From: Bimuria novae-zelandiae CBS 107.79
Lineage: Eukaryota; Ascomycota; Dothideomycetes; Pleosporales; Didymosphaeriaceae
NCBI GenBank assembly: GCA_010015655.1
Contig: ML976680.1
Span: 321,261-385,260, forward strand
DNA: 64,000 bases
Reading direction: 5' to 3'
Both the position numbers and the translations under genes were made by a program. Below are positions 12,278-24,542 of this stretch, one piece after another. Position 1 is the first letter of the stretch. Each line of letters opens with the position of its first letter. The notes below the pieces were generated by a model. It saw nothing but the letters and a program-made list of their open reading frames with translations, made no database searches and was not told where the DNA came from.

Positions 12278-14862
12278 CTCGGCCCCTAGCGGTCGATATC
12301 GATTTTTCTCCGAAAAAGGCCGTGCGGAGCACGGCCCTACAAGCTCAATGGGCCACACATACTCAATGGGCCAAATGTGACGAAATGCGATTTGTATAGT
12401 AATTTGTATGTAAAATACATCGTCCCGTATGTAAATTGTCGCTTAGAAGCCCCAATCAGCTTCTGCTGCATTTAGTGCTTCAAATGGACTTGAGTAGCCT
12501 TTATCGTCGTCGCTGCTGACGACCTGGGTCTCTTGTATGGTGAATTGACTATCTGGGACTTGAACAATTGCCTCCTGCTTGACCTCAGAGCGTCCTTTTT
12601 GGTGTATCAATATTGTATATGGATCCATGGAGCAGCGGGCCATCAGGCCAAGCTCAGCAGCGCCATACGGGCCGTCAGCGATCGATCGATCTGCCCGAAA
12701 CTTGCCTCTGCTTTCCAACCTTTGTATAGAGTTCTCATACAATCTTCGGAAGATCTCCGCGCGCGATGGGTCCTCGACTCTGTACTCCCAGGCCTCGCGC
12801 TCATACTTGATCGTAGGGCCAGTGTAGGTCCACTTATTGTTATTCTGTGTAATTGTAAGACCCTCAGCATAACGCTTGCTTGCTTTCTTACCCTAGTTGC
12901 GTATATTTGGACGTATCCTTTTCCAGGTGTTGATACGCTTGCTGAGCGCCCGGAGGTGACGAGCGGCCACTGCTGCTTCTTGTTTGGCGGCCTCGTTGAT
13001 CACCCGCTGAGCAGCCATTTTACGGCAATCTTCTGCGTAAACAGCACCTCCGCCGACGTCGACAGTACGGTTTTTAAGCCTACGACGCTCACTACGAGCG
13101 TGCTCGGCAGCCTGGGTACGGTGTAAGGCCTGCTCAAGGCCTGCTGCGTTGCGGGCCATTGCAGAGCTGCCTTTAAGTGTTGAAATCACGTCCTCCGCTA
13201 CCTCGCGCGGCAGCAACTCCCTAAGTGTAAAGGCAATAGCTTTCTCTTGTAAATTTAGTGTACGGACCGTCTTCGGTGTACTCTAACTAATATCTCTAGG
13301 CGCTATACGGGGCCAAGGCGTTTAAAAAGGTGTAGAGAGCTCCTTAAACTAAGGCGTACTAATCGTGTTAAGTAGTTAATTAAGGAAGCGGTCGCGTATA
13401 GAGGGCGTTAGGTTATTAAGCAAAGGCAACTCACCCTCCTCGTTAAAGGACGTAATAGTAGGAGTAATAGGCCGCTCCACGTTATCGCCCTCCTTAGTAG
13501 CGTTTTTATCAGTATTAATAGCCTCTTAGGCCCTTAAAGGCCCTAGTACCTGCTCGGGGCAGAATAGAGATAGGCCTGTACGCCTCCACCCGCTGCGTAT
13601 TGTTCGAGCAGTGAACGTTTACTGGCGGATTTGTGAGAGGATTGCTAAGAAATCTACCCGTCGTATTTCCGTTGAGCCTGTACGTGAGGCCCAATCAAGC
13701 GTCCTGCTGTGATACCACTTCAGAGGCTGAAAACAGCCTACGTCAAGAGGCTGGAGGAGATGAGTAGTGTGCGGAGGGAGAGTAAACAGCTGTATTTTGT
13801 GACTCTCACAAAAAGCAGCAAACTCGTACGTCAGGTGAGATCCATGGCCGTCGATCAGTAGGAGCCTCCACTGCCCATGTATATTGCTTAAGGTCATCTT
13901 TTCAAAGTGCTGTATCCAATCCATGGCTGTATGATCGTTGCTGTAGCCTGTATCTGTAACGTTTATAAGGTAATTGCTAGGCAGATCTACGGCCCAGTGC
14001 TCGAGTATCGACTTTGCCTTGATGATAAGCATAGGAGCAATAGAACGGCCATCCGCAGCGCAACACTCCACAAGAGAAATAAGCTCCCTGTTTGTTGCAG
14101 TGGGTATTAATATATCTTGCCCGCGTTTTGTGTATACGTAGGACGACTTTGCAACACCGATACGCACGCCTGTTTCATCCATATTGTACATGTTTGCGTC
14201 GGTGATGGCCCTGCGTTGTTTGTACTCAGCCAGCTTATTAAACCAGGCTTGAAGGCCTTCCGGCGATTGGGCAAGCTTCCGTGCAAGGTCAATTGGCTTT
14301 GCCTTTGCCTTGTAGTATTTTGTATGAGAATCCAGCCATCTAGATGCCCAGTGGACGCCTACACGCGGCGGTGGGTCATCTCCTTCGTGCACTGCGGCCA
14401 ACAGAGCGTCTGCTTGCCCACGCACCAAATCCTTTGTTATGCCAAATCCAATATCGTCTATTGTATCGCAAAAACGTTCGAGAGCAAGCTCTTGTTCACC
14501 AGAGAGCTTTTTATTAGTAGGCGGCCTTATTAACCTATTGTTTTAGCCATTAAACGCGCGTTGTAGGCGTTTGCGCAGATAATTAATGTTGCGATCGCGA
14601 CAGTATGCGCGTATGTTCGGCCGCGTCAAAGTCTTTAACACCACAACGTGTTTTTCGATAATTTCACATTCGGATCGGTAAGTGGACATGCTCTTCGTGA
14701 TCTTTGGCATTTTATTTGATGTAAATAGGGCGTGTTTTGATGTGGTGGTGGGTATCAAAGTGCAGCTGGCCCATTGAGCATGTGTGGCCCATTGAGCTTG
14801 TAGGGCCGTGCTCCGCACGGCCTTTTTCGGAGAAAAATCGATATCGACCGCTAGGGGCCGAG
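12278..14862 (-). mobile_element. Fot1/pogo-like DNA transposon, family 3, nearly complete, 2585 bp
   Basis: Inverted ends of about 85 bp (start CTCGGCCCCTAGCGGTCG; both contain GGCCGTGCGGAGCACGGCC and CTCAATGGGCCA) are flanked by TA at 12,276-12,277 and 14,863-14,864. The pre-insertion site exists in family-1 copy 1 at 2031-2032. GC content is close to normal over most of its length, unlike its host, so it arrived late or was only lightly RIP-mutated. It carries one transposase frame on the minus strand. Confidence 0.92.
12443..14710 (-). pseudogene. DDE_1 (Fot1/pogo-like) transposase, full-length frame with RIP-type stops
   Basis: A single reading frame of about 755 codons runs from the ATG at 14,710 (MPKITKSMSTYRSECEII) to 12,443 without frameshift. 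It holds MYNMDETGVRIG (first Asp), RLLLIDGHGSHLT (second Asp) and PPHTTHLLQPLDVGCFQPLKW (third Asp), so the DDD core reads intact between 13,619 and 14,428. The C-terminal half has a basic stretch (about 12,893-13,216) and an acidic tail. Stops are few and are Gln-type changes: TAA at 14,543-14,545, TAA just after codon 13,619, a TAG near 12,888, plus several in 13,217-13,618, which is AT-shifted. It cuts and pastes DNA at TA when intact; this copy is inactive. Confidence 0.88.
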
Positions 14863-17800
14863 TAAGCCGCTAATAAGGCTGCTACACGATGTAAATTATA
14901 TAAGAGAAAGTAATTATAGCAGGAAGAGGTCCTTATAACTACTAATAGCTAGCGACTAGCTATCCTAAAGGACTTTACGGCGCGTAGTAATAAGAAGAAG
15001 GCGAAGAAGAGGGTGCGCGCTAATAGAGGCGAATTAACTTAATGGCGCTGTGGACGCTGCGGCGAGGCTGGGCATAATTCGCGCACGTGTAAAAAAGAAG
15101 TAGAAGTAGATTCTGAGTAGATTGGCCTACTACAATTTCTTATTACTATTTGTGTGCGTTCTGTACTATTGTGTAGAGTGTAGATTTTGATGGGGTCTTG
15201 GCATTTTCGGCCTCTCGCTATGCCCGGCCACTCGCTATGCATGTACGTTATAGCTTAGTAAATTCTCTTAATAGTCTAATATAGTAGCTTAGTTAAGATT
15301 CTTATAAGGTTCTTAAGTTTTTTAAGAGTAGTTTTCTTACTATACAAAGTATTCTACTTTCTTGCCTTTATAAGACTAACGTGTTTTGTATATATTAATT
15401 ACACTATACTTCTCCTCCCCTTTTTTTATTATAATTGCTTTAGGCTAAGCATTATTAGAAATTTAGCTAAGGAGAGAGTTTAAGAAGGCTAACTTTAGCA
15501 TATTTACGTAGAACCTTAGGTGTATATTTAACAGAACATCTAGTTCTACTACGTAAGAGTTTATTGCTTTTTTACAGGTAACTATCTTTATTTCTAGTTA
15601 AGCTTCTTACTTAGACAATAGTTTTAAAGGTAGTTTTTATATTTTAGCTATATCTTATCTTCTTCCTTTAAGATTAAAGCGTTTTTACGTTAATAGTGTA
15701 CTAGTCACTCTTATTCTTATTAGGCTATTATTATATTTACTTAGGTTAAGTTAAAACCCTTTTTAAATTTTTATTATTATTATCTTCGTAGCCTTCTTTG
15801 CGTTAGTTTAAAGCTCGAAGGCTAATTTCCATATCCTAAAGTTCTTAACTAGTTTTAAATTCTAGCTATAAGATAGAAAAAATAAGCTAACTCCTATTAA
15901 TATAGCTTTTTATCCTTTAATAGCTATCTAAGCTATAAGAAGCTACTTTATCTAGTTATCTTATTACTAGTTATAATATGCCTAGAGAAAGGCTTTAAGG
16001 ATAGAGTTTATTTATTTTATTTACCTATTATCCCTAGGTGCTTTGCTATAGGCAGTCTTTAGTTAGTACTTACTTATTTATAAAGTATAGTCTAAAATTC
16101 GCTCACGAACTATCCCCCGCGATCTAATACAATAGAGGAGGGGAAGAAGTAGTCTGCTACCTAGTATTAAAAAAACGCTATTATAGGTATAAATATATTA
16201 AAATTTAAAAGACTAATAAACTTAGAATCCTTACTAAGTCTGTTTATAATTATTATAATATTCGTGTAGCTATTATACTAAAGTAAGGTAGTAATAAAGT
16301 ATATTATAATATACTTCGATCTTTATTTAGGTAGTAGTAAGGGCTTTAGCAGGCCCTATTTCACTTTTCTCTATAGTTTAGTTCTTCTATAGATCTTATA
16401 GTTCTTAATATACTACCTTACTTAATTAGATATCCCTACGAAGAAGAAGTATTAGGTAAAATTTTTATAAGTATTTTCTTATTTTAAGTATCTTAAAGCT
16501 AGGAAACTATGCGCGACTACTATTAGCTTTCTCTATAAAAGTTTTTATTTTAGTACTTATTATTTTAACCTATTATATAGGTACCGTTAGTTAACTATAC
16601 TATATTTTAAGATATAAATAAATAACTTCCATCTAGATTTAAACTTCTTAAGCCTATTCTTAATATAGGCCTTTATTTTACTATACATGCTGTCTTTATT
16701 ATATTCTACCTCTTATTATATAGTATTAAAGACTAGTTCGCGTCGTTTGACATGGTTATCGCCTTCTTAAAGAGTTAATATAGGTAGTTTAAGCTGCATT
16801 AGATAATCGAGTACTAGGTCCTAGTCTACTTTAATATAAATATGTTCTTTTATAGTAGTAGGTGTTTAGGGGACGGAAGACTTTAGGCTATTTTATTTAA
16901 TAGTCTTTTAAAAAAGCGTAAAGTGCCTTAACTTTAATTTATTATCTTCACTATCCTTTAGTAGGTATTAGTCACTTTAGGAAAAGATATTTACTTTACA
17001 GTTTATTAATCCTAGTCTATATATAAACGTTATATTAATATAGCTAAGTATATTTACCTACTAAATGTGTCGTTTTTCAAACGTTTATTACGTAGCAAAA
17101 TACGTAAATTCTTATAATTAGTGTGAACTATAAGTTTCTTTACCACTTAATATATATAGTCTTATTTATTTATATATTTAATAACTATTAATATCTCTTT
17201 ATTATAGATCGCGTAGTTGCATTCTGCCAGGCCATTTTTTACTAAGAAGTAAGCTACTAGATATAGAATCTTATTCTTATTATTATACTAGAAGAAGCAT
17301 CCCTTAATTAACTAGTTAAAAGCGTTTACTTCTAGTACTAATACTTATTTAGGATTAAAGTAGGCTAGCGTACGGTCTATATAGAACACTATTTTTAAAA
17401 AGTTAAATACTTACTACTACTTATCCCTAGATAAATTCAGCTTCTTTACTAGTAATCTTTATAAGGGACTTATAATACTAGAGAAGCCTTTTATAAATCT
17501 TTAATATTAGTTTATAGAGCTTATAAAGCTGTAAATCCCTTTTACAAAAATTAGTAGCTTTTATTTATAACTTCTTAGAGTTTATCTAGGTCTATGCTTA
17601 CACCGTTATTAATTTTGTAATAAATTTAAAATACTCAGTCTCTTTAACGCAGAACTTAGATTTTTTAATATTTATGTATAATTCTATGGCTTATAACTTT
17701 TAAATTATAGTACGTACTTTCTTTTCTTGGGCTTTTTAGCTGCTACTGGAGAAGATAAGAACGGTTTTTATATATACTAAGTAGGAGTTATTAAGGTGCT

Positions 17801-20482
17801 CCCTTAGCCCCAAATTAATTTACTACTAGAATATACTTAGCGCATTAGCTAGGCTAAAAAGAACTTCGAGCTACTTATAAACACTAAATTATATTCTAAA
17901 CGCTTATTTTTTTTAAAGATTATAAAAGACTTAAATTATATTAAGTTTATAAAACCATTTAGCTTTTGCGAGGAGCTTAAAGGTCTTACTACCTAATTAT
18001 AAAAGGTACTAATCTTCTTTAAGATAGCGTTTAGGACTTAATAATTAATTCAAAAGCGTAGTTCTCTGCTACATTTTTTTAATAAATAATACTAAGATAG
18101 TAGTGCTAGGCTTACTTATCTAAATACAGCTTTTATTTAAGTATTTAGTAAGCTCTTTCTAAAGGACAAGTAACCCTTTACGAAATATATTAAATAGAAG
18201 GCTATAGGGGAACTCTAGGGTCTTGCCATCTTTTTCAAAAGAGGGATAGAAAGTTTCACTCTAGGTTTATAGTACAGGGGGATCTTGTTAGCTTATTTTT
18301 TTTTTATAAAAGATACGCTATACGTCCTTAAAAGCTTTAAGTAGTAGCTCTTATAAGTTTACCTTTAGCTTAACGGTTAACGCCTTTTATATATTCTTTA
18401 TTAATATAGAAAATACCTTAGCCTTATTTCCTAGGCATTAATTACGCTAATCTAGGGCTATAAAGGCTATAGATAATACTACTTAGGGCTTTATTAGTAG
18501 TTTTTTTACCCTTTTAGATATAAATATAAATATCTAAACTTTAAATTTAGATTAACTTCTAATTTACAATAAATATTTCGCTAGGGCTAATTTAACCCTA
18601 TTCTTTTTTATTTAAATTAGACTAACGATTAGATCGTATAACTTATTATTAATTAAGAGATATAATTATATTAGTTCTATATAGCTATTAAGATTTACTT
18701 TTAATTAGACTACTTTACGTACGAAAAGTTGTACGTCTCTAATACTAATAATCTTTTATAAATATGGTAGGTTCTTACGCTGTAGGTGGGCTTTCGTTAT
18801 AAACCTTTTTAATATAAATTTGAAGATTAAATAACCCAAATTAATTATCCTCCATGTAAGTAGAATGTTCTTAATAAGTAAGTGTACTATTACTAGTATT
18901 CAGTCTAGCTATAACTTTTAAAAGTTATTAAAAGTTATCTTTTACTTTTCTTTCCACTTTTGCCTCCTGGCGGCGACTAGTACTAAAAAGAACTAGTTTT
19001 CTAAATTAGTAGAGGCTATATTAAACTTTTTATTATAGGATTCCTTAGTAGCAGATATAGTACCTTAAACTTATACATGTTTTATTATAAGTAAAAACTT
19101 ATACTACTTTACGCGGTGTCCTGTATCTATATAAATAGGAACTATTGTTCTTATGGGTTTCTATTACCTCGCGCGACACCCACACGGCTTGTTTCTAGGC
19201 GTTACTAGACCTATGTCTTATAGCTCTGTTTCCTGCTTAGTGTCTTCTATCTTAGCTTTTATTAGCTGGACATCTTTTTAAAATTAGCTTAAATAGATTC
19301 TTAATCCATCTTATTTATCGTTCCGCTCTTAGTAGAGAACTTTAATAGTTATAATTTAGTTTAAAAATTGTTTTATTTTATTTTATTAAATCTCTTTTCG
19401 ACTTTTTATAGGTTCTAATTATTATTTATATTTACTATAATTATTCAGTCCTGTAAGTTATCGCGAAGGCTTTAAATGTATAAATTTTTTTAAAATCTCC
19501 TAACTATACTCCTTAACTTCTATAGCATAGTTATTAAAATTAAGATTAAAGTGATAAAGCTTTTAGTTCTCTTATTATATTATAAGTAAACGGTTAAGCG
19601 CGATTTCTTTAGCCAGGTAGTTATAAAAGTTATAGTCTAGTAATTCCTAAAGGTTAGTATTAGTGTATTTTAGATAGTAGTCTAAATACGTAATTCTTAC
19701 CGTCGCTGTACGTCCTGTTAATTATCTAATAATATATTTAAGTATATTTTTAAGGCAGTTCCTATCCTCTAAGAGCTTACATTATATTACTATTCTAAAG
19801 TAGTGGTAATTGTGTTATTCGGTATTAAAATAGGCTAAATTAAAGATTTTAGAATAGTAGCTTCTTCCTTAGTTTACCATAAGCTCTACTATTAATATCT
19901 TAATTGGATTCATTTATTAGTTTACTTCTAATAGCTAAGTTGTACCTCCAGTTTTTTAAGAGTATTATTATATTATTTGGAATTATTTGGGCTTTTTTAC
20001 TATTGATTTAATTAGTTCTCTTATATTTTATAGTACAGTCTAAAAGGTATTTTAGAGGTTAATAAATACTTTTATATTACTTAAGAATTATTATATTTTG
20101 TTTTCGTCGACTCCTAATACCTAGACTTTAGTTATATATAGGGAGACTATTCTTTTATCTCCCTAACTATTACTTCTTTATAAGCTAATAGCTTGCTACG
20201 CATAATTATTCACGCTAAAACGTAGACTTTTAATAAAAGGTCCTATTCTTATTTCTATAACTTCTTTATTTAGTAAAGATAGTCTTACTAGCCTTAAGTG
20301 TTTATTAGGACTCCTTATTAATTACTTATAAGCGAGTGTTCTATCTCCTTACAGGTCTAGGCTTCGTCTTTATAGTATTTATTTATATAAGTCTTTTAAC
20401 TTCTTATGTTACTTTATAGCTTTAGTCTATAATTATATGTAAATTTACTTATGCCGCGATAGATAAAAGTAATTAAATTTAA

Positions 20483-20643
20483 TATAAAGGGCTAGGTACG
20501 TAAAGAGCTAAAGGTACTAAAAATATATTTATAAATATAATAAAAAGTTTAAAGTTAAGCTTTAAGTATTGAACTTATATATCCAGAATACGCATAACGG
20601 AGGATTAAAGATCTGAGGCAATAACTAGTCGTAGCCTATTACA
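20483..20643. repeat. Dispersed repeat of about 160 bp, possible LTR
   Basis: Aligns with 60,045-60,205 over its whole length, including a block around AAAGTTAAGCTTTA and one around GGATTAAAGATCT. The less mutated copy begins TGTAAGGGGCTGGG and this copy ends ATTACA, compatible with TG...CA ends. Flanking 5-mers do not match in either copy, so no TSD supports it. Confidence 0.4.
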
Positions 20644-22664
20644 TCTTTTAGTAATATAGTTTTTATGTAAGGATCGCGCTCTATATAGAACGTTCTTAAA
20701 GAGTCTATTCCTTATTCTACTAATAGCTAGAGCTTATGTGCTGGCATTAACACTTTCAATAAAGATTAATTTATTAAAAGTGCTAGACATAAGAAGCTTA
20801 TAATTATTAATAAAATATAGTATAGCGCCTTTATCTATAATTATACTATTAAATGAAGAATTGTAATTAAAATAGAGTATATTATATACCTCTAAAGTCT
20901 TAGTTTTATCCCACGTAATTATAATGGTTAGGTTAAAAAGGGTCGCGCCGACCTCCCCAAAATAAAAAGGTAAAATAAATGTGTTATACTTTCTTATAAA
21001 TCTTAAATAGCTCAACTTAAAGAAGGCGAGTTAATTTAAAACAAATTTCTATTTAGCCTAAGTAAGCGTAATTAGTAAAGTCCTAATAAGTAATTTTGTA
21101 ATAATAGCTATTTAAAGTATCTAGCATAAGATTAGAGCTTAATAATAACTATCTTCCTTATATAGACACTTCTTACTATTCTTACCTAACTTATTATTCG
21201 TGTTTAAACTATAATCTTTAGCGTTTAAGAACTTACTAAGCGTCACGAATATAGCTAATCCTTTTATTTAAATAGTGCGCGTCTATAGCATAGTAAAAGA
21301 GATTTTTCTAAGTTTATTAAGAGTTAGAGAACGTCTTTTAAGCGTTATATCTTATATAAAATTAGTGTACTAGCCTATAGCTTACTTAAAAGCTATCGTC
21401 TAATTAACTACTTTTAGAAAATTAAGCACGATAGTGTCTTCTATAATATCTATAATTTTATAAATAGTTGATTAGTAATAGAGTTATTACTATGTTTTAA
21501 ACTAAGTCTTAGGATTTTACCTTTTATATTTAGTTTTATTAAGATAAGCTTAGTATTATCTACGTACGAGTATTTTAGTACTAATAAAAGTTAAGGCAAA
21601 GCTATGCTTAAGCAACCTAATAAGTAATTATAAAGTTAAATAGTTTTCCTTGACTAGCGTGATTGTCACGATTTCTTTAAGATCTGGTGAGACTATCTAA
21701 TTAACCTAGTTCTAAAGATTCTAGAGCTTCGAGCTTTTACTAGCCTAGTCTAAGGACTCCTCGCGATATTCTGCTATTGCAAGTTAGTATTACGTACTTA
21801 ATGATTTAAATATTATTATGCGTTGCTTAAAATTAGTAGCAGATTTATTAGATTCTCTTATTAAAGCTATTTGGACTCCAGGACGAATTAGCTAAGTAAC
21901 TATTATAGTTACTACGTCTTTAGTATTAAGGTTAACCTTATTACAAACTCCTTTTAAGAGTTCGTGGAATTATAGCTTGTTATACTAAGTAGGCTATAAT
22001 TCTTAGTTAGTTAGCTAATAAGATCTTAATAGGATTATAGCATTAGACATAGCTATAGATTAGAATAAGGTTTATAGAAACAAAGCAATTTCTATATAGA
22101 GATTATAAAAATAGGCTAAAGTAAACTAAGTGTAAAGCCCGACTTCTAGCATCTTAAAAATATAAAAAAATTATTTTAATTTCTTAAAGCGCTAAGAGTA
22201 TAACTATGAAGTAAAAGTATGCTAGAGAGTAATGTCTATCCTTAGGAAAATCGAGCTAAGAAGCTTACTATATACCTAAGTGTCTTACGTAAGCTCGCGA
22301 ACCTTAGCGAAGTTACGTAAAGCTGGGCTGGATCTTATATTTGCGACACTCCATTATAGACTAGCGTATATAAGCCTCCCTAACCTTCCTTATTAATTAG
22401 AAAACTACGCCTTTATAATATGCTTAATATTACTGAAGGTGAAAAAGCTTATCTTTTTTTATATTTCTTTTTAATTAGTAGCGCCACCGTAATCCTGTTA
22501 ATTTTATATTAAAGTAGCTTATTATACATAAAGATATATAAGAGTAAGTAACTAAGCTTCTACGCGTCCTTTTTATCTTAATCTTTTATTATAAATTATA
22601 TAAGGTAATTTAGTTTACGCTGGTAAGATTTACTAACTACTAATATAAAACTTTCTAATAGTTC
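20644..22664 (-). mobile_element. Ty1/Copia-like gag-protease remnant
   Basis: The minus strand keeps a 93-codon open stretch at 20,734-21,015 whose end, IIIDKGAILYFINNYKLL, resembles the Copia protease start (IIDSGAxxHxxNxxxLF). Reading further upstream (21,015 to about 21,470) through stops gives a UBN2-type gag-like segment (VLNFLKVVNQTIAFKQ) and a possible zinc-knuckle remnant (CLYKEDSYYQALILC). No integrase or reverse transcriptase follows, so the element is truncated to the left. Assignment is by motif only. Confidence 0.5.
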
Positions 22665-22862
22665 TGTAAGGGGCTGTGCAAAGGTTGCCGATGCCTGGTA
22701 ACAGGATTGTATTCGATAAAGACGCTATCTTACTCTCATGCTCCCCTTTTATGTATCTTGGGGGTGCTGTGTTCAGGAAGCTTCTTTCGGGTCTTGGCGC
22801 ATCGAAGAAGATCGAGGATTCCACCGAGGAACAATACACTGACTAGGCTCTAGCCTATCACA
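22665..22862. mobile_element. Solo LTR, 198 bp, with TSD AGTTC, not RIP-mutated
   Basis: Begins TGTAAGGGGCTGTGC and ends AGCCTATCACA, flanked by AGTTC on both sides (22,660-22,664, 22,863-22,867). A GC-normal patch in AT-rich surroundings. Its first 13 bases resemble the repeat at 60,045. The 68-codon minus-strand ORF lying here is within the LTR and has no recognisable protein. Confidence 0.8.
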
Positions 22863-22867
22863 AGTTC

Positions 22868-23430
22868 TTACTTATCTTTAATAGTTTTAGTACATTATTT
22901 AAGTATAACATTTAGGTTAAATAGTAATATTGTCACGAAGCGTGAGTCAAGAGCTATTAATAGCCCTAGATAGTGCGTAATAGTGCTAAATAGGGCTTAA
23001 CTAGCGCTATTAGGGTTTTTACTTTATTTATTTCTCTTATTCTAACCCTTCTCTTCCCTCCCTAAGGGATCGCCTTGGTACTATTAATAGATCAAGTAAA
23101 TTATAGTCTTGCCCCTTTTTATGATATAATTCTTTATCCCTTTTAGCTAATTTACCAATATAATAGAATTAATATAAAAAGTTACTTACTAGACCTAAAT
23201 GTAGCGAGAGACTTCTAAAGCAGCTTACTAATTGTAAGATCTTTTTAATAAAAGCATTTAATTATTTTAATGCCTATAGAGAGGCTAACAATATTTATAG
23301 ATCTAAAAAAAGATCACTTTATTACAATAAATACTAATAAAGACTAATAAATAACTAAAGTTACCTTCTAAGAATACTTAGGCATACTATAGCTCTAGTA
23401 ACGTATTTAGGAACCAGAGGCTTCCCTAAT
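22868..23430. other. AT-rich stretch, no gene recognised
   Basis: Mutated repeat-like sequence between two insertions. A TGTCACGAAGCGTGAG motif at 22,931 looks like an LTR start, but I could not find a matching end or duplication. A plus-strand piece near 23,280-23,400 reads like degraded coding sequence, without a recognisable motif. Confidence 0.4.
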
Positions 23431-23435
23431 AGTAG

Positions 23436-23950
23436 TGTTACAAGGGCTCTACGTACCTAAGCCTGATCCGGATTAGGGGAGGATAGGTTAAGGGCGGAGT
23501 GCCTTGCGGATATTTAGTAGTCGAAAGCTAGAGATAGCCACGAGGTAGGTCTTAAGAATAATCTAATTCTATAATAAACTATAGAATAACTAACTAAGAG
23601 ATTTACTAATCTGTTATAGAAGATATACTTATAGTATATTAAGTTAATTATAAGGAGTAGGAGAAGTATAGATAAATTATTAAACTATATACTACCTATT
23701 TTAGTCCTTACTATTATTTAAATTACTATTATAATTCTACTTAGCTATTATAATCCCTAGGACTTTTATAGTCCCTTAGGTTTTTATAGTCCCTTAGACT
23801 TCTTACTTATATAAGACTATATTATATAACTACTAATTTAAGCTATCCTGCATCTTTGTGTGTTCCTATAACTTAGTTATTTTACTAATAATTACTTTTT
23901 TAGCGTAATTATTTAGTCTCCTTATCTTTATAAGGTTTATAATTATAACA
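23436..23950 (-). repeat. 3' LTR of the 7.19-kb Gypsy element
   Basis: 515 bp, starts TGTTACAAGGGCTCTACG and ends AATTATAACA. It aligns along its length with 30,132-30,628; its distal part is the more RIP-mutated of the two. Confidence 0.9.
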
Positions 23951-24101
23951 CTATCCGCCCTTTTAAAGTTATTATCCTAATACTTTACTTTTATACCTTA
24001 TTATATTATTAGCACGTAATTATTAATTTATATAAAAGTACGCATTTCTACGTCTTAAAGTAAGTTATAGCCTCTTTTTAATTTTCCTTACCTTACTAAC
24101 T

Positions 24102-24542
24102 ATGCTAAAAGCTCCTTACTTATCTATTATAACTCGTCGTACTCGTGCGGAGAAGGTAGAATCTTAGGGTTTAAAAATAATATCTAGTTACGAGCGCTGC
24201 TAGAAAATAAAGTTACGTTACTTTATAGATACTACTTCTAAGGAGTATGCTAGCTGTATTTCTGTTTACACTCCGTGTAGCCTGTGGGTTCCTAAGAAAG
24301 ATTGGGAGCGTGTTTAGAGGGAGAAGCGTAAGAAGCGTCTTGAGCTCCTTCGCGCGAAAGAGTTAGCTACTTGCCTTAAGCGTAAGCTAGCTAAAGTAGA
24401 GGAGAAAAAGTATAACTATACCTAGCGTAATTAGCTTGTTTCTAATATAATAAAAGCTTTAAAGAAGGAGTATCTAAAGGATATAGCTACTATTAATTAT
24501 AAACTATCGCGACTCGCACCTTTAGGGGCTAACTTAAGCTAG
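24102..24542 (+). pseudogene. Antisense accessory ORF with Zn(II)2Cys6-like spacing inside the Gypsy element
   Basis: The frame runs from an ATG at 24,102 (MLKAPYLSIITRRTRAEKVES) to stops at 24,540, opposite to pol and between pol and the 3' LTR. Internal stops are TAG codons of the RIP type. Around 24,189-24,278 the residues Y, C, Y, Y, C, C are spaced x2, x6, x8, x2, x6. If the three Tyr were Cys (TGY to TAY, a G-to-A change), this is CX2CX6CX8CX2CX6C, the binuclear zinc cluster of fungal transcription factors. A charged coiled-coil-like stretch follows (REKRKKRLELLRAKELATCL). Function unknown; a DNA- or RNA-binding element protein is one guess. Confidence 0.55.

Larger units (their letters stand above)
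10801..15248 (+). mobile_element. Fot1/pogo-like DNA transposon, family 1, copy 2 (with nested element)
   Basis: Same 64-bp TIRs as copy 1, flanked by TA (10,799-10,800; 15,249-15,250). The host Gypsy copy at 61,976-64,000 shows the empty site with a single TA at 62,510-62,511. After subtracting the nested element (12,278-14,862) it is about 1.86 kb. The right TIR has one C-to-T-type difference in the tandem GCGAGTGGCCG motif. Confidence 0.88.
9971..20482 (-). mobile_element. Ty3/Gypsy element (family C), RIP-degraded, with nested insertions
   Basis: Minus-strand translation with stops read through gives a Gypsy reverse transcriptase-RNase H block (about 17,190-17,560): FIKGFSSIISPL, then LAYFNPK, then LAECNYAIYNKEIL. 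A purine tract, seen as CTTCTCCTCCCCTTTTTTT on the plus strand at about 15,409-15,427, marks the 3' end of the internal region, so 9971-15,404 (less insertions) would be the 3' LTR. The same family recurs at 61,976-64,000. Insertions inside: a solo LTR (10,447-10,669) and a Fot1-like transposon (10,801-15,248). The right boundary is approximate. Confidence 0.65.
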
